DNA from: Mesotaenium endlicherianum
Taxonomy: Eukaryota > Streptophyta > Zygnematophyceae > Zygnematales > Mesotaeniaceae
Assembly (NCBI GenBank): GCA_009602735.1
Contig: WELA01001462.1
Coordinates: forward strand, 414,309 to 478,308
Reading direction: 5' to 3'
Length of the DNA: 64,000 bases
Made by a program: the position numbers and the translations under genes. Under the pieces are notes generated by a model. The model was not told the DNA's origin and ran no database searches. It was given only the letters and a program-made list of their open reading frames with translations. Below are positions 36,250-47,932 of the stretch, piece by piece. How positions within the stretch are numbered: the stretch's first letter is position 1; the number at the start of each line of letters is the position of its first letter.

Positions 36250-38760
36250 TTGGTTCAGGTGAGCAAGAATTCCCAAGTCAGTTGGGGACTGAGGCCTGTG
36301 AAGGCTGCCGGTGTTCAACTTGGAAGGGGACTCGGACAAATTCAACCGTATATGCGATTGAGGAGTGGAAGATTCTACCACTCTGTGGAGCCAGCAGAAG
36401 GTTCTGATTCTAGCCAGAGTCCACGAGAAAGTGAGACGTCTGAGTATACTGACAACCGGTGGAGTGAGCAACCGTCGAGAGACGAGTCTCGTCATAACTC
36501 CGCAAGCGGTGAGAACCCAGATAATACACGAGCCTTTGTACCTGATTTGGGCAGAGAGCAAGACGTGTGGAGAAGAGTCAGTGAGTCCTGTTCTCCGTTC
36601 GAAATGGTCGGTGATGATCGGGATGAAAATCCTAAGTTCAAGCTGTCTGCAAAGTGTTTTAGCGGACGAACCAGCGGAAATGGTCTCACTTTCGAAGAGT
36701 TTGATGAGATCTATTGGGCAGAATTCTTTGAGACGATTCGGAAGGATTCTTCTTATACGCAATCTGTCGCATTTATAGGCTTGGTTCAGTACTTGGACAA
36801 GGATGCCCTGCTGTTATATCGCCAATTTCGGAAGGATGAGGATCTCACCCAGGACTGGGCGTTTCGAGAACAGAAAAGGGCTAGGGATTTAAAAATCCAG
36901 AAAGAGGCTGCGAAAGCCCGAATGTCTGCTTTATCTTCAGGAAGAACAATGACAACTGCACCTGTTGAGAGCATAGACTTAGTTGCACTAACACAAGAAT
37001 TAACAGAGGTCATGAGGCAACTCACTTGTCTGAAAAGATTGCTAAAGCTCAGGAACGAGTAACACGCAGAGCTACACCTCTCAATGGTCAGCAAAGCGAT
37101 ATTGCCACGACAGAGGCAAGCCATGCGCATGCCTTGGCTAGCTGTCGTAAGGATATGGAGGCTGGGGATGACCAGCTAGACTCCACGCATTGCCTGCGTC
37201 GTTTCTTCAAGTTGCTTGAAGCACGATTCCCAGAGGATCGCAGTCTTAAGGTGCACCGTTATGTGCATTTTGTTCGTCAAAAGAACGAGACAGTCATGGA
37301 GGTCAAATCCAGATTGGTAGACCTCGCCAAAAATGCAAATATATACGAGCCCAGAATAGTGGCTGACAAGTTTCTGTTGTGCTTGGGCAAGGAAACAGAT
37401 CATGAAGTCAGGCCACATCTGTCCGCAAAACACGAGATTGATTGGGACATCGACGAGGCGGCTGACATAGCACAAAATGTCGAAGAAGGTAAAGTATGGT
37501 ATGAAGAGGCTTCCAGGACGCTTATGGCTCCTGAGAGGAGAGAGGAATTCTCTTCGCCTAAGGCCAACAGCTCTAATTTTCATTTTAAGAAAAAGAGCGG
37601 GTCTTTCAATAAGTTCGCTAAGCACGCCAACACTGCGGAGACAGCAGAGAGTTGTTGGAATTGCGGGAAATCAAGACATCAGAAGAGAGACTGTCCGTAC
37701 CCAGATGCTAAGCAACTATCCGCTAGCAAAGCGCAAATATGCGCACATTGCAGTAAGAAGGGACACTCGAAAGATGAGTGCTGGTCTAAGAACCCAAATC
37801 TAAAGCCACCCTGGGCAAATGCTGCCACGAAACAGGCAGACAAAGAGAAAAAGAAAGAAAAGGGTGGCTCTGGTAATCGCAAGGGTAACCATAAGTATGA
37901 AGCTATGAGTGCAGAAATCGCGGAGTTGAAAGCACAGTTTGCGAAACTAAATGCGTCCAATGTCTACTATGATGCAGATATTGCAGAAAAGACCGTCTGC
38001 AAAGGCGAGCAGCGGCTGCCTGAAAAGACTGTGGATGCAACGAATGCCGAGCAAGCAAATCACAACCGTCTGGTGCCAAGGAATGCTGGGAAGCTTCCTC
38101 AGACTTTTTGGATCACTCTAGATGAGAACGAGATCTTGCAGCTACGACAAACCAGGCCCGGGTCGCGCAAGACATTTAGTTTTTCGCTGGAGAAGCTGAA
38201 TGGCCTAGTGGAACACCGGATCCAGCATGCTCCTTTGCTTTCTCTCGCTGATTTGCATATCACTTATCCATTCACGGTTGAAGAGGCCAGACATCAGTTG
38301 GATATAGCCGAGGAAGGTGCAAATAGCGCCTCATTGTCCACCAATTTTAGCACCGTGAGAGTGCAAATTAAGGATGGTGTATTGACCTTCAACAACTGGG
38401 CGGCTCCCAACATTCTGTTGGATACGGGCGCACAGCCAGTCATTTTGGAAAAACGAGCTGTGAAAGCTCTAGGTTCGACGACAAGGGACCTGAAAGAGAG
38501 TCTTTTTCAGTTGAGAACTGCCTCAGGACAAGTCTCAAAGTCTTGTGGGATTACCCGCAAGCCTGTGACAATCACAGTAAATCCAAGGAAACTTGAAGAG
38601 GCGTCACTATGCATGGAGTGCACAGTGACGGAAGCTGAGAACTATGATGTTCTCTTGGGAACAGAAGCACTGATTCCCTTGGGTATAGTCATTGATTTGC
38701 GAAAACAGAGAGTGACTTACCAGTCAACAGATAGGCAGCCGGCAGGAGAAATTCTTGTAA
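36250..38760 (+). pseudogene. Element D gag and protease
   Basis: Starts just after the LTR with an acidic gag N terminus (LTFEEFDEIYWAEFFETI), continues through a gag core (LEARFPEDRSLKVHRYVHF) to two CCHC zinc knuckles (CWNCGKSRHQKRDC and CAHCSKKGHSKDEC, about 37,650-37,790) and a Lys-rich tail. An aspartic protease block follows with NILLDTGAQPVILEKRA (about 38,410) and NYDVLLGTEALIPLG. The gag start and the protease-bearing frame overlap near 37,030-37,060, a layout compatible with the gag-pol frameshifting known in Ty3/gypsy elements. Fossil coding region. Confidence 0.85.
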
Positions 38761-39049
38761 AATTGATTTACGTAGGAGAAGCAAACTATGGACTGCTAGA
38801 CTGCTGCGTTAATGACTGGTACCCAGAAGCCAGCGACAACCTCATGAAGCAAGAAGAGGAAGGCTATACAAGCATCAACATGCCAACACCCTTGGTATGG
38901 CAACCCCGGATTATGAAGCAACTGGAAACTGTGAGTAGTAGGGACCACGGCCCGCAAGAGCTGCTGCCAGTACCCTTCCCAGTTACTTCCTCTGCAAATC
39001 TGATGCCCGGAGTGGAGCCGTTGCCGCAAGGCATTGTCAGGATGGAAGA

Positions 39050-40050
39050 TCCTTTTTGCAAAAGGGGAGTGGTGGTGTTGGAATTATTCGCCGGACTTGG
39101 CTCTGGGACCATAGCATTGATCCAGCGAGGAATACAGGTGGCCAAAGTCCTGTATGTGGACAACGATGACCACGCTTTTCGAGCATTCCAAGAGGTCATG
39201 AATCAGATGCGGCAAATGCATCATTTTAAAGGGTTGGCGCCTGCATATAGCAATGTCGAGCGCATTGCCGGAGGCAACATTATGAACGTGAAGCCTGAAT
39301 ACCTGTATTGCTACAGGATTGATTGGATCTTTGCTGGATTCCCTTGTCAACCATTTTCTCGAGCTGGAAACAGGAGGCGATTCAGTGACCCATGAGCACA
39401 ACACTGGGGATGGATGGTGAAAATCATCAGCATGCTGCGGGAACGTCAGCACTATTACCCACCTATGTTTGTGATTGAGAACGTACATCCAGGAATGGAC
39501 TACAAGCAGATGAAGCCGGGAGAACCATGGCTGATTTTTGACTCCACTTTGGGCCATCATGTGCTAATCAACGACGCCAAGCACGGGGAATTATCCCATA
39601 GGACCAGGATATTTTGGACCAACGGCATGTCTATTGAGGTTCTGAGAGAAATGGAGGACATTACACGGCGATCACCGACAGCAGTGACAGTGGAAAGGGC
39701 ACTGACGGTGCATACTAGACCAGTGACCTGGAGGGATTCCTATCCACAGTGTGTCATCACGAACCAGGCGAGCTAAGAATAGTACTGCCTACCTTTACAG
39801 CATATCCAGGATCTCGAGCCTTCAGAGGAGGTGGACCAGGAATGGTCAAAGACATATATAAAAGAGACGCCGTGTGGAGAGAGCCCACCGTGGTGGAAAA
39901 GGGCAAATGCCTTGGAATACCCGACACCATAGCTTGGCATATAGCCGGTGCTGTAGGATCAGATGAAGCTGCAAAGATTTTTGGCAACATGATTTGGCAG
40001 CACTCTATGACTTGGTTGGTGGAAACAATCATGACATGGCAACAATTGAC
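39050..40050 (+). pseudogene. Element D C5 cytosine DNA methyltransferase domain
   Basis: Follows the protease in the pol region. Motif I is VLELFAGLGSGTIAL (about 39,075), an acidic residue follows in LYVDNDDHA, motif IV with the catalytic Cys is FAGFPCQPFSRAG (about 39,335), motif VI is VIENV (about 39,470), motif VIII is SHRTRIFW (about 39,597), and a GNMIWQHSMTWLV block near 40,000 fits motif X. C5 methyltransferases transfer a methyl group from S-adenosylmethionine to cytosine. Retroelement-borne versions reported from charophytes and dinoflagellates methylate CG sites de novo, and one idea is that they mark the element's own DNA. Broken copy. Confidence 0.85.
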
Positions 40051-40079
40051 CTTCACTGACAAGCCTATGCCTAAGACCA

Positions 40080-42240
40080 GTGACAATTGGGATCAACGTG
40101 GTGCCAACATCTGATCAGAGGGCTATCAGAATGGCACATCAGCAACAAGAAGAATACTGGGTGCAAAGAGACGCAGCGGAAGTCGCTGTAGACAGAGCAT
40201 ATGGGGGAGATAGGGTGGCAGAACTGATGAGATGTCAGGATCTATTGGACCTGATTGATAACTGGACCAATGAACTACAAGCACCTCTGGAAAGAGAGGA
40301 TACACCCATGAGGGATCAGGCGCCTGAGCAAGCAGCACCGCCACCAGGAGTGGAAGACGATACGCATGGCACCCCATCATCTGTGAGAAACGCCACTCAC
40401 AGCCAGATTTTTGGGAGCTCACCTCCCGGAGCAACGACATCAATACGTTCAGAGACCCCAGAAGAGGCCAAGTCAGGGTATGATACCTCCTTCAGCCCAA
40501 GAGCAGCTGGGCGCGAAGACTAATGGCAGGAAAGCTCAAGTAGCTGGTAAGCCAACCAAAAGTGTCTATTGTCTTCACCAAAGCGGGCATCGTTACAAGA
40601 CATGTCAGAATAATTTGAGAAGAAGGCTCCTGAGCCTACAACTGAAAATACGGGATACTGCCTAATCCAAGAACTAAGGCAAGAACGCCAGTGCAATCTT
40701 GGTGAATGGGCCGAAGAGAGTAGCCAGAACTTAGGAGATTCTGGAGGGTCTGCAAAGACCATATGTTCCGAAGTGATATTCGAAGAACGCCAGGAGGAGT
40801 TGGACAAGAAACTGTCTACAACACCTACCTTGATAAGCCCAGAGCCGCAGGCTAAGGGGCAACAGCAGGATTCAGCTAGTCAAACAGCTGACTCCATTGC
40901 AAAACAAATCATGGAGCAGCTGCTAGACGCAGACGCTCGATAACACAAGGAAAGGGAAGTGGCTAAGGCGGCAAGCACTCTGCAATCAGCCATCGTCAAC
41001 TTGGCGAAGCTCAACACAGATAATGAAGAAGAACCGCCACCACCTGGAGTGGAGAAATCAGTTGAAGATGAGGCAGAGATGCCAGACCTTCTAGATTTCG
41101 ACTTGCCGTCAGTCACCAATGAAGAGGAGATTCAGGAAGCAATTCCACGTTTTCCTACCCCAGAGCTGGACCTGTTGGAGCTGCAAGAACTCAGAACGGA
41201 TGACTGGGTGAACGACCAATTGATGATGGAAGGACCTAGCCCGGCCGATCTTTACAACGATCTAAGGTCGCCTACATCCAGCACTCCAACCGCCAGTTTG
41301 CCAGCACAAGAAGCCACCCCACATCAGCTACAACAGCCGCAGGAAGTGGCTGCCTGCACCGCTATGGTGGAACCAACACAAGGAAATCCTCATGGTCGCG
41401 CAAGCAGACCAAGAATGGTTGCCCGGGAAGGAAATGCACCTTTCAGGCGAAAGCTGATGCGTTATTTCAAGTACAGGGGAACAGCTCAGAGAGAAGGGGT
41501 TCCAAAAGGAACCACGGCTCCTCCTCCGCAACCTATCCTAGAGATTCTGCAAAGAGAGGGAGAGGATGGCATAATTCGCAAAGTCATGACATTAGGAATT
41601 CACATTCCCATGGTGTACCCCTCATCCACTGGAACATGGGAGAAGGACAGCTCAGCTCCTAGGACACCTGCAGTGTCTGAAAGGGAACTGGTAGAGCTGA
41701 GAAGCACCATAAGCCGCTTGATAGCAGAAAATGCTGTATACGCACAACTAGCTGCGGCTCAAAGATCGCAGACTATGACACAAACATGGACGGTTACGCC
41801 ACCAGCCAGGGAGGAGTTTGGCACAACCGTTGCGCGCATAGCCACCATGGAGCGCGAATGGGGTTGGACAATCGACTCCAGAGCAGATCCAGCAGGGTGG
41901 CCTTTGCCAAACCTACCTCCACCACGTGAAGAAGGAGGAACAAGGACCAGCTGGACTGCGGCCGATGAAGAAAGATTCTTGAGGCAGCCCATCCGGAGGC
42001 GTCTAACCTACACCACGCAACCAGAAAGGCGACGATCTATTGGAAAAGGTAAGAGGCCTAAGAAGCAGGCCATCGAGCCTGAGACAGCGGAGGAGCAAGC
42101 TGCAAAGCGTGCCACTCCACCGCCTAACAATCAGGCAGATAGCCTGAAGGCCAGGATGAGGGCGGAAAGCCCCCACCTGGACCCAAAGAGTAGCAACTAC
42201 TGGATGCCTGTGTTGGGGAAAAGCAGCCAGCAACTGAGGT
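40080..42240 (+). pseudogene. Element D linker between methyltransferase and RT
   Basis: A long hydrophilic, Pro/Glu/Gln-rich stretch without recognised domains. The phrase PPPGVE occurs twice (about 40,345 and 41,040), each followed by an acidic run, which hints at an internal duplication. It contains RDEP-poor, Arg-rich tracts near 42,000 (RRRLTYTTQPERRRS). It probably is a disordered spacer of the polyprotein. Fossil coding region. Confidence 0.55.
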
Positions 42241-42256
42241 TTTCACCATTGGAATC

Positions 42257-45200
42257 ATGGTCTCAGCCCAACAGAGAGCACAAGTAGAAAGGCTGCTGAA
42301 AAAGCACCGCAGAGTATTCGCTTTTACCAAGGAGGAAATTGGTAGAACCACTGCTAGTGTGTGTGAGATCACACTAACTACTGATAACCCGGTCAGACTT
42401 GAGCCGCATAAGTTCAGTCAGACCGAATGGGACTGTGTGGAGAAAACTTGCCAGGAGCTGCACAAACTCGGCATGATCGAGAAATCAACCTCCATACATG
42501 GAGCTCCTACGGTAGTAGTTGCCAAGAAGGACGAGGATGGCAATTATACAGCTACTCGTATGTGTGGGGACTACAGACGACTGAATCTTCACACGGAGCC
42601 AGACAGCTATGTGATGCCTACACCAGAGCGGATCTTTGCGATTGCTACCACTAGGAAGGTGTTCAGCATCATCGATCTACGCCAAAGCTTCAACCACATC
42701 CCTGTGAAAACAGAACATTGAGGTAAGACCGCTTTCTGGGCCCAAAGGGAACTCTGGCAATGGACGATAATGCCGTTTGGGCTGAAAAATGCCCCAGCCA
42801 TCTTTGAGCGGACTATGGATAAAGTGTGGAAGGGCCTGGATATTGCAAAACCATACATTGATGAAATAGTGGTATTCAGCAAGTCCATAGAGGAGCACCT
42901 CGAGCACTTGGAACAAGTGTTCCAGCGCCTAGAGAAATTCCAGATGAAGCTGCATCCTGGAAACTGCAGATTCTTTGAGACACATGTGCCTTGTCGTGCG
43001 TTACGAGGTCGAGTGCGCACCATAGGCATAAGCAACACGTCATAGGCAAGCAGGCTTTGCTGCAATGGAGTCTATAATACATGTGGCGTTATAGCCAAAA
43101 AGGGAGTCAAGTTGAAAATGTTTTAATTAAGGGATGTGTACTCTCCAGAGTGAGCACCTCAAAACTGTAATCTGGTAGGAAAACAACTAATGAAGTATGG
43201 CCCAAAAGATCACTGGAAGCACATCAGGATCTTCAGAGTAGTCCTATGGCAAGGGCTTAAGCTGTGACTTTGCTCACCACTTGTGAAGTTCTTCAAGTGA
43301 CTGGAAGCCTGAAGGGCTTGCTCTTCACAAGAGAGTAACTAAGTGGTCCTGAAAACACAAGAGATAAAAGTGTAAGCTTTACTGATGATCTCTGTTACTT
43401 ACACCTGGCATAATGGACTTCTAAAAGATGTCTCTTCTAGGGACATCTCTAGTACTTATACTCCTGGAAATCCCGCAGGGTATGCGGCGGATCCAGTGCA
43501 TGTAGTCACTCTAGGAGGCTCTCTTATGACCACTAATGTGTACAAGGCATGTACTAGCACTCTTATAGGCCAAGCATAACTCAAACCAATCAAAGCAAGG
43601 TGCGTAGGATATGCTACGTGTCCCTCATTGGCCGAGCTTACCTTGGGTGATTCTACCTAGATAGCGCCTCAAAAGTGGATCTGGAAATTGAGGAAGCTTC
43701 CTCTAGGAGTAGGTGATGCAGTCACCAAGTTATAGCCTCAATGATGCATATATACTATGGAAATGCAAAGCTTATGTAGGCTAAGGGGCTCACGGATTTG
43801 TGCGCACAAAGCTTGGGGTCACGAAGAACCAACAATGTCACCTTTGGGGACATTGAGTCACAAATTGGGCCTTGGGAAAGTTTCGCTAGGGACCGGTAGG
43901 TGACGCGGACTAGATCGCACCTATCTCGCTCGATACTTGACCAAATGACGCGAAATTGGTGCCATTCGAAAGATGCTTCGACGCGCTACACGTTGGTGAC
44001 TTGGAAATCTAGAAAAGGTCAACATACAAATGCGTAAAGTCAATGCAAAGTCGGCCTTCCTAGGTTGATGTTCCGCACATGTGGAGCTTGGTTTTTATAT
44101 GACAACCTCGACTCAATAAATCATGACAGCCTTACTTAGGACATGAGATTGGGAACAATGCTATGTCCCCTTAGGCTGTAAAGACTGAAGCCATTTACAA
44201 GATACTTGCACTAGCGAATGTGTCTAAGCTGAAAGCTCTGTTAGGGCTAAGCGGATACTATCGTAAATTTGTGAAGGATTATAGCAAAATTGCTAAACCC
44301 TTGACAGAACTCCTGAAAAAGGACGTACCTTTTGTGTGGACAGAAGCCCAGGAGAAGGCCTTGAACGAGCTCAAGGAGCGACTGGTAACAGCCCCAGTCT
44401 TGCGAACACCTGACTACTCCAAGCCGTTCAATCTACACACCGACTGGAGTCGTATGGGAATTGGCGCAGTACTCACTCAGGTCGAAAGTCCTAGAGAGGA
44501 GTACGTCACTGCCTATGCCTCGCGCTCTAACAACCGAGCGGAGAGCAACTACTCGTCCTAAGGAGAGCTACTGGCAGTGATTTGGACTGTTGCACATTTC
44601 AGAGAGTATCTATGGGGAAGACCTTTCACGTTGATCACAGTACACTCGCCATTACTCTGGCTCATGAAGAATGGAGACCTCACTGGCAAATTGGCTTGTT
44701 GGGCTCTCAAGCTCCAGGAGTACCAGATGACAGTGATACACCGAGCAGGTATACTCAACAACGACGCCGATGGACTCAGCAGGAACCCGGACCCATCCGC
44801 AGACGACAGAACAGGAGATCAAGAAGACGAAGATCCGAGCAGCCCAGCAGAATTGGCCGCCTGCCTGGCCGAAAAGGCTAGAATGGTAGCCTCAGGAGAG
44901 GCTGAGCCTCTATCTCTATTCAGTTCAGAGATCTGGAAAGATCAAGCGACTATGCATTGGCTGAAGACGGGAGTTCACATAGAAGGATTTTCGGCGAAAG
45001 AAAAGGACCAGGTGGGCTATCGAGCTAAAAGGTTTTGCTGGAAACGCAATAACCTATTCAAGATTGAAGACAATGGTCAGGAGAAATTAGTGCCAGAACC
45101 TACCAAAAGACAAGCTCTGGTGCAGGAAATGCGTGAGAATACTAGACACTATGGTGTCAAGAAGACATACAATCTTCTGGAGCTGTCTTATTGGTGGAGG

Positions 45201-46400
45201 GGCATGAAGCAGCAGTGTGAGGACATGATCAAGGCCTGTACAAGCTGCGATCGTGTTAAGGCTGGTTTAACGCAGCAACACCCACACCTGCAACCCCTGC
45301 CAATCATGGGCCTAGGCTACCGGTGGAGCTGCGATCTCGCAGGTGAGCAATCGCTGTCCAAGCGAGGTAACAAGTACATTATGGTCATGATTGAGCATTT
45401 TTCTAAGTGGATAAAGGTGGTGCCTCTAATCGCCAAAGAAAGCTTAGGGACCGCGGAAGCGCTCCTCAATGGTGTGATTGTACGTCATGGAGCCCCAGCA
45501 GAAGTGCTGACAGACCAAGGGTCTGAGTTCCAAGGATCTTTTCAGAAACTCCTGGACAAATGCTTCATTGACCATTGCACTACGTCTAGAGGCCACCCAC
45601 AAGCAGTTGGTCTGGCAGAACGGATGGTGCAAACCATTAAGTCTGCCTTACATAAATTTTGCCATGAGCATGATAAGCGTGATTGGGATCTGGCCCTGCC
45701 ATGGCTGGTTATGGGTTACAGATTTAGTAAGCAAGCTGGTTTGGCGAATTACTTGCCTTATCAGATTCTGTTTGGAAGAAGTCCAGTTGTGCCTAGCAGC
45801 ATCAAGCAGGAGTTTGAGCAGGTGAAAGACCTGGACAATTACAACAACCCTGATGAACTGTTGAAGGTCATGTTGCGTTGCAAGGTGTTATTTGAGCACA
45901 TGATGCCTGCTGCTCTGGACAATCTGAAAATTGCACAGAAAAGAGACACGCAGCGTTACGCAAGGACGCGAGATGGAAGCTACCGCTTGCAAATGACGCA
46001 GATCCAAGAAGGAGACTTTGTCTACCGCAAGCGCCAGACTAGGACCACCATTGACACCAGTTCAGGTCCAGTGATCTTACGCGTGAAACATGCGTTCGAC
46101 AATACTGTGTTGGAACTGGAAGGTTGTGATGGAAAGACCATGAGAGATCACGTGCATAACTGTTCGCTGTGCCGTTTGCCAAACATCGACCCTACAGTTA
46201 AGACTGTGCCCGAGGAATTGGTGCCAGCCACGCCTTGTGCCAGCTGCAAAGTGCTGGATGATCAAGAAGCAATGGTAACCTGCGACAAGTGTGGTGCCCG
46301 TTGGCACACCTTCTGCATTGGTGAAGAAGAGATTATGGCAGGACAGTGGAAATGTCCTGACCGCCTTCCCAAAACTCCCAGCCACAGGGCCAGAAAATAA
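42257..46400 (+). pseudogene. Element D RT, RNase H, integrase and PHD finger
   Basis: Reverse transcriptase begins near 42,260 (KKHRRVFAFTKEEIGR, RMCGDYRRLN, VFSIIDLRQSFNHIPV, MPFGLKNAPAIFERTMDKV). After the 1.1-kb insertion it resumes with LLGLSGYYRKFVKDY; RNase H has NLHTDWSRMGIGAVLTQ and RSNNRAESNYSS. Integrase has the zinc-binding region (HYGVKKTYNLLELSYWW ... CTSCDRVKAG), the core (MVMIEHFSKWIKVV, VLTDQGSEFQGSFQKLL, GLAERMVQTIK). It ends in a PHD-type zinc finger (CASCKVLDDQEAMVTCDKCG ... WHTFC) instead of a chromodomain. Fossil coding region. Confidence 0.9.
42992..44128. repeat. Solo-LTR-like repeat, copy 2 (1,137 bp), inserted in element D
   Basis: Starts TGTCGTGCGTTACGAGGTCG and ends AATAAATCATGACA, flanked by the 4-bp duplication GCCT (42,988-42,991 and 44,129-44,132). 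It is nested in the reverse transcriptase region of element D, so its insertion is younger than D. It is highly similar to 17,398-18,543 throughout. Confidence 0.8.
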
Positions 46401-46433
46401 AAGCTTTCAGCAGAAAGGCAGGGACGCCTCAGC

Positions 46434-46446
46434 TGAAAGGGAGGGG
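46434..46446 (+). other. Polypurine tract of element D
   Basis: GAAAGGGAGGGG lies immediately before the TG that starts the downstream LTR (TGTAAGGG at 46,447). Position and composition match the plus-strand primer site of LTR retroelements and fix the LTR start. Confidence 0.75.
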
Positions 46447-47932
46447 TGTAAGGGAAAGTAAAGATAAGCTATCTTTTCAAAAGTTTCCGCTAAGTGTTGA
46501 ATGAGAAACTGGTTGAACATGGGAAGCACTGAGTGTGGGATGCCTCACCGCATGATGCAAGTGCAGGAAGACCAGGAATGGGTCAAACCACAACCACTCT
46601 GTCACCGACACACGTGCAAGGAACAATCAATCCGGTCGATTCCCACGTGCAGCGACGCATCGACACGTCAACAAAGTCGAAAGCACACGTGCTGAGAAGC
46701 CACGCACGCGCCAAGGGTACGACGCTGTTAGGCACGACAGTTGTCGCGACTGCTATCCACTTAACGGTGCCGCACGCGCAGCGCACGTCACGGCCGCCCA
46801 GGTACGGGAAGTCAGCATTGACTCACCGACCAGAGGACTGAGGCAGCGGTCATGTTGAAGTCGTTGTCATTGTCGAAGTGGTCACGACACGTCACACCCA
46901 CACCCAGGACGGGATGGGGATGTGGACCGAGTGGTCAGCCAAAAGGCTAGGGTCATGGAACCAGCAATGAGCCAGCCTAGCGAGTGCCAAGAAAGGTACT
47001 GATCAATCGGCTATCCAAGCCAAGTACAGCAGGAATGTTGCAAAGGGCGTTGTGTGTCGCCTCGGCCAGGCTCTTAGGTGACTGGTCACGACCTGAGCGT
47101 TTATCCTAAATGCTGCCAGCCAGCCACATAGGCGTGATTGTCAGCTGGAAGGCTAAGTGGTCACGCGCAACAATCCCAATGCATGCATGCATGCCGAATG
47201 ACAACTTCTAAGCTGTGTGAGAGCTGCCGGGTAAGGACGGCATGCAAGCTAAGCGCTGTGACTAAGCACTGGTACTCTCGAAAGACGACCGTGTGTGGTG
47301 CTTGTGAAAGGCACGAGTCCTGCCTGAAGCTGCCTCATCCTTGCTCGCATTGTTGTCAAAGGAAGCTGAAGAAGAAGTTCCCAGGGCCGAGGTGCCACGC
47401 TTCTGCCGACGCTGGAAGATTTCTTAAGTGTCATAGAAAGGTTAGGCCTCAGGAGTTCCTAAGAGAGGATCTCGCTGGTGGAAAGTAGAGAGCTGCAGAA
47501 TAGAATCTGTTAGGAGGTTAGTGCAGATTGAGGTCAAACACCGCAAGCGAGCGAGGGTTACTTAAAATAGTGAGTGCTGTGTTAGTCTCCAAGTTCTCAG
47601 AAGTCTCTATTGTCGAATTGCTGATAGCAAGAGTAGTACTAACAAGTAAAGCTCTCAGTGAAAGTCTGAGTAGGCCCAGCCAAGCAGTGAAGAGCTGTTA
47701 AGGCGCGGTGTTGAGCGAAGAGCTCAGACCAAGCCAGCATAGATGTGCAGTTCAGAGTTTTGTAAGCTGTGACTCGTGGAAGTTAAGTAAAAGCCTTGAA
47801 GGGCGATTTTCTCTGAACTTGACATTGCCTGTTAAGCTGCTTCGGCGTGATTTCTGCAAACTACAAACTTGTTCATTTTGTAAACCCTTAACTTGGGCGT
47901 AAGCCTGTGTGGAAGTAAGACGCTTCTGTCCT
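46447..47932 (+). repeat. Element D downstream LTR (1.49 kb)
   Basis: Begins TGTAAGGGAAAG after the polypurine tract and ends at CTTCTGTCCT, where a further LTR start follows directly. Its first 293 bases match 47,933-48,225 and the remainder matches 35,033-36,212. It contains the second copy of the Cys-rich ORF. Confidence 0.88.
47183..47488 (+). CDS. Small Cys-rich ORF inside the D LTR (downstream copy)
   Basis: 101 codons from ATG, the counterpart of 35,476-35,784. The two copies differ by one in-frame codon indel in the Lys run and a handful of substitutions, and all Cys and His positions of the zinc-finger-like pattern (CESC ... W ... CGAC, CSHCC, RCH, KCHRK) are kept. See the upstream copy for the tentative GATA-like reading. 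Confidence 0.4.
   Translation: MHACRMTTSKLCESCRVRTACKLSAVTKHWYSRKTTVCGACERHESCLKLPHPCSHCCQRKLKKKFPGPRCHASADAGRFLKCHRKVRPQEFLREDLAGGK

Noticed and set aside
43385-43579. Small ORF inside the solo-LTR-like repeat
   Set aside because: Not clearly maintained in the other full copy at 17.4-18.5 kb; no protein features.
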